A DNA stretch of 64,000 nucleotides from Molossus alvarezi (taxonomy: Eukaryota; Chordata; Mammalia; Chiroptera; Molossidae). Shown one piece after another: positions 32,395 through 42,083 of this stretch (within the stretch, counting starts at the first letter, position 1; each line of letters starts with the position of its first letter). Location of the stretch: contig CM073907.1 in the NCBI GenBank assembly GCA_037176705.1, positions 16,151,001-16,215,000 on the forward strand, read 5' to 3'. The position numbers and the translations under genes are program-made. A model generated the notes under the pieces. The model ran no database searches. It had not been told where the DNA came from and saw only the letters and a program-made list of their open reading frames with translations.

Positions 32395-32617
32395 TGAGAG
32401 CATCAGCCTGTGGTCTAGAGAGACCTGGGTTTGGTTCCCGCTAAGGGCACGTGCCTTGGTTGCCGTTTGTTTCCAGCCCTGGATGGTCATCCGGGTGGCA
32501 GCCACTCGATGTGTCCCTTTCACATCAATGTCTCTCTCTCTCTCTCCCTCCCACTCTCTCTGAACAGAAAATGGAAAAATGTCCTTGGGTGAAGATAAAA
32601 AAAAAAAAAAAAAAATC
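32395..32617 (+). mobile_element. Ves-type SINE, 5' truncated
   Basis: Lacks the first part of the tRNA head. It contains CAGCCTGTGGTCTAGAGAGA, the B-box-like GGGTTTGGTTCCC, CACTCGATGTGTCCCTTTCA, a CT-rich tract, GGAAAAATGTCCTTGGGTGA and an A18 tail at about 32599-32616. The long A tail suggests a fairly young insertion. Confidence 0.85.
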
Positions 32618-33469
32618 AGAGCTACAGTACAGATCACCACCCAAGTCCCAGACTGGCCACTGGGTGGCACACACTTGAAACTGTCCCTTATACACTGAAA
32701 ACACTTTAAAAATTAAACTGATATTGGCACCACAGCCCACAGAAAGCAGGTCAGAACTTGCAGCCTAAACCTAACTTTGTTGATTATCTGCTAACAACTA
32801 CAACAAAATAAACCTACATATTTCTTAGGATTTAAACAAGACCCCAAATATATAGGATAAAATCCAAAATTGCTTGTCATGCAAAGAATGCGGGAAGTCT
32901 TAACTCACAAGAGAAAAGCAAAGCAACAGATACCAACCCCAAGATGATTCAGATGTTGGATCATCAAAGACTTTATAGCAGCTATTATAACTATGCTTCA
33001 GGAAGTTAGGGTGAACACTCTTGAATGGAAAGGTAGAAAGTCTCAGAAAATAAACAGAAGATATGAAAAAGATCCAAATAGCAATTTTGGAACTCAAAAA
33101 TACAATAACTGAATTAAAATTTTACTGGATGAGCTCAAGACCAAAGTGAAGATGACAGAGGAAAGAGTGAATCAACTTGAGTGATCAATAGTTATTCAAT
33201 TTAAGCAACAGACAAAAATAAATTTTTTAATGAACAGATTCAGGAATTTGTGGGACAATACAAAAAATCGAACATTTGTGTTAACAAATTTTAAAAAATT
33301 AAATTTGAAGTATGTTTTCTGACCATAGTGAATTAAAGTAGGAATCAGTAACAGAAAGACTATTGGAAAATCTCCAAACACTTTCAAATTAAACCACACA
33401 TTTCTAAGTAATTTATGGATCAAAGAAAAAATATTTTGAACTGAATAAAAATAAAAATAGAAACATATT

Positions 33470-33484
33470 AAAATGTGTGGTATG
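33470..33484 (+). repeat. Target-site duplication, left copy
   Basis: AAAATGTGTGGTATG is repeated perfectly at 34237-34251. It brackets the whole SINE cluster, showing that the cluster grew within one original SINE insertion. Confidence 0.9.
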
Positions 33485-33962
33485 GCCTGGCTGGTGTGGC
33501 TCAGGGGTTGAGCATTGACCCATGCACCAAGAGGTCGCTGGTTCAATTACTGGTCAGGGCACATGTCCAGGTTGGGGGCCTGATCCCCAGTGGGGGGCAT
33601 GCAGGAGGCAGCCAATCAGTGTTCTCTCTCATCAATGCTTTTTTTTTTTTTTTATCCTCACACAAGGACATCTTTGCATTTATCTTCAGATAGAGTGGGA
33701 GGAAGAGGGGGAGAAAGAGAGAGAGAGAAACATCCATGTGAGAGAGATACATCAAATGGTCGCCACCCACACAACCCCAACCGGGGTGTGGACAAACTGC
33801 AACCGAGGTACATGCCCTTAGCCAGAACCAAACTCGGGACTCTTTGGTCCATGGACCGACGCTCCAACCGCTGACTCAAACCGGCCAAGGCATTTCATCG
33901 ATATTTCTATCTCTCTCTCCCTCTCCCTTCCTCTCTCTAAAATCAATAAAGAAAAAAATAAA
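33485..33962 (+). mobile_element. Ves-related SINE (short variant), split
   Basis: Head GCCTGGCTGGTGTGGCTCAG at 33485, with GGTCGCTGGTTCAATTACTG as B box, GCATGCAGGAGGCAGCCAAT, then TCATCAATG at about 33630. It is interrupted at 33640-33892 by an opposite-strand SINE. The end of the body (TCTATCTCTCTCTCCCTCTC, AAAATCAATAAAG) resumes to 33962. This body type differs from the GTCCTCGGGTGAG-tailed type. Confidence 0.85.
33640..33892 (-). mobile_element. Ves-type SINE inserted in a SINE
   Basis: T-run at 33640-33654, body ATCCTCACACAAGGACATC and GATAGAGTGGGAGGAAGAGG, tRNA-like head ending CTCAAACCGGCCAAGGC at about 33892. Flanks TCATCAATG (about 33630) and TCATCGATA (about 33896) look like a decayed target-site duplication. 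Confidence 0.85.
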
Positions 33963-33964
33963 TA

Positions 33965-34230
33965 GTCCTGGTCAGTTTGGCTCAGCAGTTAGAGTGTTGG
34001 CCTGCGGTCCAGAGAGACCCAGGTTCGGTTCCTGCTAAGGGCACGTACCTCAGTTGCAGTTTGTCCCTGGCCCTGGTTGGGCCCTGTGGGAGGCAGCCAC
34101 TCCATGTGTCCCTTTCACATCAATGTCTCTCTCTCTCTCTCTTCCTCTCTCTCCCTTCCACTCTATCTGAACAAAAAATGGAAAAATGTCCTCGGGTGAG
34201 AATTAAAAAAAATGAAAAAAATAAACAGAA
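33965..34230 (+). mobile_element. Ves-type SINE in the tail of another SINE
   Basis: Head GTCCTGGTCAGTTTGGCTCA at about 33965, B box AGGTTCGGTTCCTGC, CTCCATGTGTCCCTTTCACA, CT-rich tract, GGAAAAATGTCCTCGGGTGA, A-rich end. It sits in the A-rich tail of the 33485-33962 SINE. Confidence 0.85.
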
Positions 34231-34236
34231 CTTATA

Positions 34237-34251
34237 AAAATGTGTGGTATG
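34237..34251 (+). repeat. Target-site duplication, right copy
   Basis: AAAATGTGTGGTATG, identical to 33470-33484. Confidence 0.9.
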
Positions 34252-34518
34252 CAGTTAAAGTGGTGTTTAGAGGAAATTTTATAATATTAAAAATCTTATA
34301 TTAAAAAAGAAGGTCTCAAACCAACACTCTAAACTTTTCCTTAAGAAACTAGAAAAAAAAAGTGTAAAATACAGTAAGCTGAAAGAGTGATTAAAGATCA
34401 AAGCAGAAATCAATACAACTGAATCTAGGAAAACAATAGAAAATAATCAAATTAAAATCTGGTCCTTTGAAAAAAATCAATAAAATTTATAAACCTATAG
34501 CTAGACTGACAACAACAA

Positions 34519-34520
<2 letters not shown>

Positions 34521-34553
<33 letters not shown>

Positions 34554-34579
34554 GGAGAGACAGAGAGACAGAGAGAGAA
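34521..34579 (+). repeat. (GA)n microsatellite
   Basis: Long AGAGAG run with CGGAGAGACAGAGAGACAGA interruptions, within the old L1. Confidence 0.9.
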
Positions 34580-34698
34580 GAAACAAATGACCAATATCGG
34601 GAATGAAAGAAGGAACATCACTGATTATCACCCCATAGTATTTAGAATAAGAGAATACTACAAACATCTCTATGTTCACAAATTTAACAACTTAGATA

Positions 34699-35303
34699 AA
34701 AGGCAGTCAGTTATAGTCCATGGACTAAATATGGCCCATCTCCTGTTTTTGTAATTTGTGTGTGTGACATGGCTGTACTGGGTTCAGTATTTCCCACTCC
34801 CACCTGCAAATTCATGTCCATCTAGAACCTCAGAATGAGACTTTACTTGGAAATAGGGTTTTGCAATGTAATTAGTTGAGGTGAGGGTACATGGGTTTAG
34901 AACAGGCCCTAAATCCAATGTGACTGGTGTTCTTATAGCAAGAGGAGTGGGAGATTGGCATACAGAGATGCAGATACACCGAGGGAAGAAGGCCACGTGA
35001 AGACTGAAGTCGGTATGAGACTTTCCTGGAGCTGGAAGAAACAGGAAGCGTTCTCCCTTAGAGCCTTCAGAGGGAGCTTGGCCCTGCTGCACCTTGGTTT
35101 TGGACGTCTGTCCCCTGAATGAGAGAATACATTTTTGTTGTTTTACCCAGCAAAGTAATGCAATAGCCACACCCACTTATTTATAGCTTTTACACCACAG
35201 AGGCAGAGGTGACTAGTTGTAACAGACTGTATGGCCCAAAAAGCTTACAGTACTTTCTATCTGTCCCTTTACAGAGAAGGTTTGTGATCTTTGACTTAGC
35301 TAA
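34699..35303 (+). mobile_element. hAT non-autonomous element, split by an LTR
   Basis: Left part has CAGTTATAGTCCATGGACTA, AATATGGCCCATCTCCTGTT and TTTGTAA. Right part has ATAGCCACACCCACTTATTT, TAGTTGTAACAGACTGTATG and CCCTTTACAGAGAAGGTTTG. These are the two halves of a common mammalian hAT MITE with the central portion displaced by an LTR at about 34757-35160. Flanks CTTAGATA (34691-34698) and CTTAGCTA (about 35304-35311) fit the 8-bp hAT target-site duplication. Confidence 0.6.
34757..35160 (+). mobile_element. MaLR-like solo LTR
   Basis: Order of landmarks: AATTCATGTCCATCTAGAAC, CTCAGAATGAGACTTTACTT, GGAAATAGGGTTTTGCAATG, TAATCCAATGTGACTGGTGTTC-like sequence, GAAGGCCACGTGAAGACTGA, CACCTTGGTTTTGGAC and TTTTTGTTGTTTTACCCAGC. 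This pattern belongs to old mammalian MLT1/MaLR-type LTRs, from memory. Inserted in the hAT element. Confidence 0.6.
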
Positions 35304-35991
35304 ATTTGACAAACCACAACCTACCAAAATGCACCAAAGAAAAATAACTAGAATAATTCTGTATCCATTAAAGAAATTGAATTAATAGCTTAAAACTTTC
35401 CAAAAAAGAAATCTCCTGGCCTGGATGTTTTCTCTAGTGAATTCTAATAAACCTTTAAGAGAAATAACACCAATTCTCTACAATCTTTTCCAGAAAACAG
35501 TAGAGAAGGGAAAATGAGCCCACTCATTTTATAAGGCTAGCACTACCCTAATGCCCAAACCAGATGAAGACAGTAGAAGAAAAGAATGCTACAGACCACT
35601 ATTCCTTATGAACATACCAAAAACATCTTACACAAATTCCTACAACATTGAATATGCAATGCACATAAAAAGAATACACCATGACCAAGGGGAGTTTATC
35701 CCAGGAATGCCAGACTGGTTCAATATTTAAAATCCAACCACAGTGATCCATCATAGGAACTGACCAAAGAAGGAAATCTGCATAGTCACACCAAACTGAG
35801 ATAATAGACGTATGTTGCTCTAAGCTGCTAAGTTCTGTGATAATTTGATACTCAGCAATAGATAATTAATATAAGCACCACATTTGATGGCCCTTCTGTA
35901 TTTCCTACATATCTTCCCCCACCCATCTCATATCCCCAGAGAAAATGTTTTGCTAACCATTAGGGAACCACTAACCTGAATGTGTCGTTTA

Positions 35992-36002
35992 TCTTTCCCA
36001 TG
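35992..36002 (+). repeat. Target-site duplication, left copy
   Basis: TCTTTCCCATG, repeated at 36471-36481, brackets a pair of SINEs. Confidence 0.85.
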
Positions 36003-36270
36003 TTTTTATTTATTTTTTTAATATGTTGATTTTGTTTTTAAATCCTCACCTGAGGATATTTTTCCATTTATCTTCAGTAGAGTGGGAGGGAAAGAGAGAG
36101 AGAGAGATTGATGTAAGAGAGACACATCAATTGGTTGACTCTCACACTCACTCAAACCAGGGCCGGGGACCAAACTGCAAGCGAGGTATGTGCCCTTGAC
36201 TGGAATTGAACCTACGGCTCTTTGGTCCACAGGCTGATGCTCTCAATGCTGAGCCAAACCAGCCAGGGGT
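36003..36270 (-). mobile_element. Ves-type SINE, inner of a pair
   Basis: Minus-strand SINE with AAATCCTCACCTGAGGATAT, ATTTTTCCATTTATCTTCAG, a GA tract, GGCCGGGGACCAAACTGCAA and a head ending AAACCAGCCAGGGG at about 36269. It lies in the tail region of the neighbouring SINE. Confidence 0.85.
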
Positions 36271-36470
36271 AAAATATGATTTTATTGATTTTTTTTTTAG
36301 AGACAGAGGAAGGGAAAGAGAGATAGAAACATTGATGTGAGAAAAACATTAATTGGCTTCCTCCTGCATGCCCTTTACTGGGGAATGCACCCACAATCCA
36401 GGCATGTGCCATGACCAGTAATTGAACTGGGACCTCTCAGTCCATAGGAGGACACTTACACCAGTCAGGC
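36271..36470 (-). mobile_element. Ves-related short SINE, outer of a pair
   Basis: Minus-strand SINE of the short variant: TTTTATTGATTTTTTTTTTA, GAGACAGAGGAAGGGAAAGA, GGCTTCCTCCTGCATGCCC, CAATCCAGGCATGTGCCATG, and a head ending ACACCAGTCAGGC at 36470. The TCTTTCCCATG duplication lies outside this element and its tail. Confidence 0.8.
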
Positions 36471-36484
36471 TCTTTCCCATGCTT

Positions 36485-36770
36485 TAAAAAAATGATTTTA
36501 TTCTATATGCTTACATCCCCAAACTATGCAATGGTACATTTTACATGTTTTTGAATTTGATGTAAATGATATCACACTGTGCAATTCTTCTGCTACTCAT
36601 TCTTTTGATTCATCCATGTCATGGGTGTGGATCGTGTTCATTTATTTTTCCAGCTGAACAGTGTTCCCCTGTAGGATTGTGCCCCAATTTATCCATTATT
36701 CTTTTCACAGACGTTCCGTTTGTTTCCAAACACGCCGTTTTTCCACAGTTGCTGGTAACCTTCCTGTCCA
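36485..36770 (-). mobile_element. Old L1 3' part relic (antisense)
   Basis: CATTCTTTTGATTCATCCAT, GAACAGTGTTCCCCTGTAGG, CCCCAATTTATCCATTATTC and TTTGTTTCCAAACAC resemble the commonly seen antisense L1 ORF2/3' UTR pattern. The part at about 35900-35991, on the other side of the SINE pair, belongs to the same relic. Confidence 0.5.
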
Positions 36771-37021
36771 GGGCTCAGTGTGTAAATGTGTGAGAGCTTC
36801 TCCAGGGAGCGGGAGAGCCTGCTCTAATCCTGAGATGTTAAGGCTTCCTTTTTCCCAGAGTTAATAATGACATGGTCACAATTGAGCTGAGTGTGTATGT
36901 GTATGAGGTCAGAGAGGAAGAGTCAAGACATAATAACAAAGAACAATGACCATACATCACTGAGCCCCATGTATGTACCTGAACCCAGCAACTGAAGTAC
37001 TTACTATAGAACATCCCTATT

Positions 37022-37031
37022 GGAGGGGGAT

Positions 37032-37034
<3 letters not shown>
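37022..37034 (+). repeat. Target-site duplication of full-length L1, left
   Basis: GGAGGGGGATTTA, identical to 42890-42902. It defines the 3' boundary of the minus-strand L1. Confidence 0.9.
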
Positions 37035-37062
<28 letters not shown>

Positions 37063-37319
37063 TGTATGAATTTTTTTAATTTATTTTTTTGTTACAGATA
37101 TTTTACCTTTTTACCCCATTGGCACCCCCCACCCCACCCCCCCTCCACCCTGTCCCCGGCTTAGTTGTCCATGTCCATTGGTCATGCATACATGCATATA
37201 AGTTCTGTGGTTTATCTCTTCCCACCCCCCCATCCCCCATCCCCTCTTCTGAGGGATGTCAGTCTGTGCCCTACTTCCATGTGTCTGCGTCTACTGTATT
37301 CCTCAGACTGTTATGTTCA

Positions 37320-40300
37320 TTATATTCCGTATATAAGTGAGATCATGTGGTATTTGTCTTTTTCTGCTTGGCTTCTTTCACTTAGGATAATACTTTCCAG
37401 GTCCCTCCATGTCGTCTCAAAGGATAAGAGATCTTTCTTTCTTACCGCTGCATAGTATTCCATTGTGTATATGTACCACAGCTTTTTTATCCATTCGTCT
37501 ACTGGTGGACACTTGGGCTGTTTCCAGATCTTAGCTATTGTAAATAGTGCTGCTATGAACATGGGGGTACATATATTCTTCCTGATTGGTGTTTCAGGCT
37601 TCTTAGGGTATATTCCCAGCAGTGGGATCACTGGGTCAAATGGAACTTCAATTTTTAATTTTTTGAGGTAGCACCATATTCTTTTCCATAGCGGCTGCAC
37701 CAGTCTGCATTCCCACCAGCAGTGTATTAGAGTCCCCTTTTCTCCACACCCTCGCCAACATTTGTTGTTTGATGATTTCTTGATGGCGGCCATTCTGACA
37801 GGTGTGAGGTGATACCTCATTGTTGTTTTAATTTGCATCTCTCTGATGATTAGTGATGTTGAGCATTTCTTCATATGTCTTTTGGCCATTTGTACGTCCT
37901 GTTTGGAGAGGTGTCTATTCAGCTCCTCTGCCCATTTTTTAATTGGGTTCTTTGTCTTCCTTTTGTGGAGTTGTATGAGCACTCTGTATATATTGGAAAT
38001 TAACCCCTTATCTGATACATCATTGGCAATGATGTTCTCCCATACAGTGGGTTGCCTTTCCATTTTGATGATTGTTTATTTTGCTGTGCAGAAGCTTTTG
38101 AGTTTGATGTAGTCCCATGTGTTCATTTTCTCCTTTATTTGTGTTGCCTTAGGTGATGTATCAGTGAAAATTCTGCTCCGTCTGATGTCCGAAATTTTGT
38201 TGCCTACATTTTCTTCTAGAATTTTTATGGATTCACGGGTCACATTTAAGTCTTTTATCCATTTCGAGTTTATTTTTGTGTATGGTGTAAGTTGATGGTC
38301 TAGTTTCATTTTTTTGCATATAGCTGTCCAATTTTCCCAACACGATTTATTAAAGAGGCTGTCTTTATTCCACTGTATGCTCTTGCCACCTTTGTCAAAT
38401 ATTAATTGAGTGTATTGCCTTGGGTCCATTTCTGGGTTTTCAGTTCTGTTCCACTGGTCTATATGCCTGTCCTTGTGCCAGTACCAGGCTGTTTTGGTTA
38501 CAGTCGCTTTGTAGTATAACCTGATATCTGGTATTATGATCCCTCCAACTTTGTTCTTCTTTTTCAAGATTGCTGTGGCTATTCGGGGTCTTTTTTGGTT
38601 CCATATGAACTTTTGAAGTATTTGTTCTAGTTCTATGAAATATGTCGTTGGTATTTTGATGGGGATTGCATTGAATCTATAGATTGCTTTGGGTAGTATG
38701 GACATTTTAATTATGTTAATTCTTCCAATCCATGAACAGGGTATGTGCTTCCACTTTTTTATATCTTCCTCTATTTCTTTTTTCAATGACCTGTAGTTTT
38801 CTGCAAATAGGTCCTTTACTTCTTTCGTTAAGTTTATTCCTAGGTATCATAATTTTTTTGGAGCGATGGTAAATGGGATTGTTTTTTCAGTTTCTCTTTC
38901 TGTGAGTTCATCATTGATGTACAAGAATGCCGTCGATTTCTTGACGTTAGTTTTGTATCCGGCTCCTTTGTCAAATTCATTTATTAATTCTAATAGATTT
39001 TTGATGGAGTCTTTAGGGTTTTCTATGTACAATATCATGTCATCTGCAAATAATGACAGTTTCACTTCCTCCTTTCCAATTTGGATCCCTTTTATTTTTT
39101 CTTCATGTCTGATTGCTGTGGCTAAGACTTCCAGTACAATGTTAAATAAGAGTGGCGAAAGTGGACATCCCTGTCTTGTTCCTGTTCTTAATGGAAATGT
39201 TTTTAGTTTCTGCCCATTGAGTATGATGTTGGCTGTAGGTCTTTCATATATGGCCTTTATTATGTTGAGATATGATCCCTCTATTCCTACATTGCTGAGC
39301 GTTTTTATCAGAAATGGATGCTGGATTTTGTCGAATGCTTTTTCAGCATCTATTGATATGATCATGTGGTTTTTATTCTTCATTTTGTTTATGTGGTGTA
39401 TCACGATTATTGATTTGCGAATATTGTACCAGCCTTGCATTCCTGGAATGAATCCCACTTGGTCATGGTGAATAATTTTTTTGATGTATTTCTGGATCCA
39501 ATTTGCTAATATTTTGTTCGGGATTTTGGCGTCTATATTCATCAGGGATATTGGCCTGTAGTTTTCTTTCTTCGTAGTGTCTTTTTCTGGTTTTGGAATT
39601 AGAATTATGCTGGCCTCATAGAAGGTGTTTGGAAGTCTTCCTTCTTCTTGAATTTTTTGAAATAGTTTAAGGAGAATGGGTGTTAGTTCTTTTTTGAATG
39701 TTCGGTAAAACTCCCCTGTGAAACCATCTGGGCCTGGGCTTTTCTTTGCTGGGAGAGTGTTGATTACCTCTTCAATTTCCTTAGTTGTTATTTGTCTGTT
39801 CAAGTTTTCTATCTCTTCCGGGATTAGTTTTGGGAGACTGTGTGTTTCTAGAAATTTGTCCATTTCACTGAGATTGTCGAATTTGTTGCCATATAGTTGT
39901 TCATAGTAGTTGTTAATGATTTTTTGTGTTTCCGTAGTGTTGGTTGTTACTTCTCCTCTTTCATTTCTGATTTTGTGTATTTGGGTTCTCTCTCTTTGTT
40001 TCTTGGTGAGTCTAGCTAAGGGTCCATCTATCTTGTTTATGTTTTCGAAAAACCAACTCTTTGTTTCATTGATCCTTTGAATGGTTTTTTTGGTCTCTAT
40101 GTCATTTATTTCTGCTCTGATCTTTACTATTTCCTTCCTTCTACTTGCCCTGGGGTTTTCTTTTTGTTTGCTTTGTAATTCTTTAAGTTGTGAGGTTAGA
40201 CAGTCAATTAGAAATTTTTCTTGTTTTTTGAGGTAGGCCTGTAGTGCTATGAACTTCCCTCTCAGAACTGCTTTCGCTGCATCCCTTAGATTTTGTGTTG

Positions 40301-41144
40301 TTGTGTGTTCATTTTCATTGGTTTCCAGGAAGTTTTTAATTTCTTCCTTGATCTCCTCGGTGACCCATTCATTGTTTAATAACATGCTATTTAGCCTCCA
40401 TGTGTTGAAATGTCTTTGCATGTTCTTGTTGAAATTGATTTCTAGTTTCATGCCATTGTGATCTGAGAAGATGCTTCATATGATTTCAATCTTCTTGAAC
40501 TTGTAGAGATTTAGTTTGTGTCCTATCATGTGGTCTATCTTTGAGAATGTCCCATGTGCACTTGAGAAGAATGTGTATTCTGTAGTTTTGGGGTGTAATT
40601 CTCTGTAGATATCTATTAAATCCATTTGGCGTAGTGCTTCATTTAGAGTCTCTGTTTCCTTGCTAATTTTTTGCCTAGAGGATCTATCCAGTGCTGTCAA
40701 CGGGGTGTTGAAGTCCCCTGCTATGATTGTATTGTTGTCGATTTCTCCTTGGAAGTCCTCCAGAAGATTTTTAATATATTTTGGTGCTCCTATATTGGGT
40801 GAATATATGTTTATCAAGGTTATATCTTCCTGTTGGATAGATCCTTTCAATATTATGTAGTGGCCATCTTTGTCTCTAGTTATGGTCTTCATTTTGAAAT
40901 CTATTTTATCAGATATGAGAATTGCTACCCCAGCTTTTTTTTGCTTTCCATTTGCTTGGAACATTTTTTTCCATCCCTTCACTTTCAACCGATGTGAGTC
41001 TTTTGTTGAGAGGTGGGTCTCTTGTAAACAACATATAGATGAGTCATGCTTTCTTATCCAATCAGCTACTCTGTGTCTCTTTATGGGAGCATTCAATCCA
41101 TTTACGTTTAAGGTGATTATTGATATGTACTTATTTATTGCCAT
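37320..41144 (-). pseudogene. L1 ORF2 (endonuclease, reverse transcriptase), 3 nonsense codons
   Basis: In L1 biology ORF2p nicks target DNA and reverse-transcribes L1 RNA. From ATG at 41144 the frame runs 1275 codons including the final stop at 37320-37322, about the length of human ORF2p. It is interrupted only by in-frame stops at codon 223 (40476-40478, TGA), 766 (38847-38849, TGA) and 1023 (38076-38078, TAA). The endonuclease part shows ITLNVNGLNAP, CCLQETHL, IIAGDFNTPL and SKIDHMIGHK. The first stop falls just before the catalytic SDH ([11 protein letters not shown]). The RT part shows FADDMILY at codons 699-702 (FADD). A C-W-R-G-C ... H-C-W-W-E-C zinc-knuckle-like cluster lies at about 1129-1146. 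No frameshift was found, since all four open segments share one frame. The codon 1023 stop fits a GAA to TAA change in a conserved TAKETI-type context (inference). Confidence 0.92.
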
Positions 41145-41353
41145 TTTTGTTTAGTGTGGTTCTATTTTTCTTCCCATTTCTACTGCTAATTACAGCAGTC
41201 CTTTTAACATTTCTTGCAGTGCTGGTTTGGTGCTAATGTATTCCCTTAGGCCTTTTTTGTCTGGGAAGCTCTTTATTTGATCTTCTATTTTGAATGATAG
41301 CCTTGCTGGGTAGAGTAGTCTTGGATTCAGATTCTTGTTTTTCATGACTTTGA

Positions 41354-42083
41354 TTACTTCATGCCATTCTTTCTGGCCTGTAGTGTTTCTTGTGAGAAGT
41401 CAGCTGAGAGCCTTATGGGGTTCCCTTTGTAGGTAACCTGTTGCATATCTCTTGCTGCTTTTAGGATTCTCTCTTTGTCTTTAATTTGTGGCATTTTAAT
41501 TACTATGTGTCTTGGTGTGGGCCTGTTTGGGTTCTTCTTACTTGGGACTCTCTGTGCTTCTTGAACTTGAATGCCTTCTTCCTTCACCAAATTAGGGAAG
41601 TTTTCTCTCACTATTTTTTTGAATATATTCTCTATCCCTTGCTCCTTTTCTTCTTCTTCGGGGACTCCTATGATGCAAATATTATTACGTTTCCAGTTGT
41701 CCCATAGTTCTCTTAAGCTGTCTTCCTGTTTTTTAATAGTCTTTTCCTTTTGTTTCTCTGATTGGTTGATTTTTTCTACCCTGTCTTCTAATTCACTGAT
41801 CCGGTCCTCAGCTTCCCCTACTCTGCTTTTTAAACCTTCCAATGTTTTTTTTCATTTCTGATATGTCATTTTTTATCTCTTCTTGTTGGTTTTTAATTTC
41901 CAATTGGCTTATTTTCAGTGTCTCTATGTCCTTACTCATGCTGTTCAGCTTCCTGAAGATCATGGGTCTGAATTCTAGCTCTGTTAACATGCCTAATTGC
42001 TCCACATTGATCTCATCTTCGGTGGAGGTGTCTTGTTCTTTCATTTGGCTTCTGTTTCTGTGTTTCACCATTTTGGCTATCAC
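41354..42083 (-). pseudogene. L1 ORF1 (RNA-binding chaperone), frameshifted
   Basis: ORF1p in L1 is a trimeric RNA-binding protein. The N-terminal part is open from 42083 (MIAKMVKHRNRSQMKEQDTS) for 91 codons and includes the start of the coiled coil (KLNSMSKDIETLKISQLEIK). The next part (41354-41842, 162 codons; MEGLKSRVGEAEDRISELED) is in another frame, the offset being 241 bp. The likely site is the A/T homopolymer at about 41846-41853. The C-terminal part ends early with QARKNGMK where other copies read QAGREWHEVIK, consistent with loss of one base near 41373. The remaining RNA-binding domain continues out of frame to about 41200. Confidence 0.88.

Larger units (their letters stand above)
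32740..35790 (+). mobile_element. Old L1 (L1M-type), heavily interrupted
   Basis: Plus-strand decayed L1. Its parts are an ORF1-like region at about 32790-33230 (CAACAGATACCAACCCCAAG, AAAGTCTCAGAAAATAAACA), an ORF2 endonuclease/linker part at about 33300-34698, and an RT part at 35315-35780 (CTCCTGGCCTGGATGTTTTC, ATGCCCAAACCAGATGAAGA, AATACACCATGACCAAGGGG). It differs strongly from the bat-type L1s elsewhere in the window. It was later hit by a SINE cluster (33485-34236) and by an hAT element (about 34699-35303) that itself received an LTR. No open frame survives. Confidence 0.75.

Noticed and set aside
41354..41842. Intact L1 ORF1 product of 162 residues.
   Set aside because: It is only the middle of ORF1: the N-terminal part is in another frame and the C-terminal RNA-binding domain is lost through a one-base deletion.
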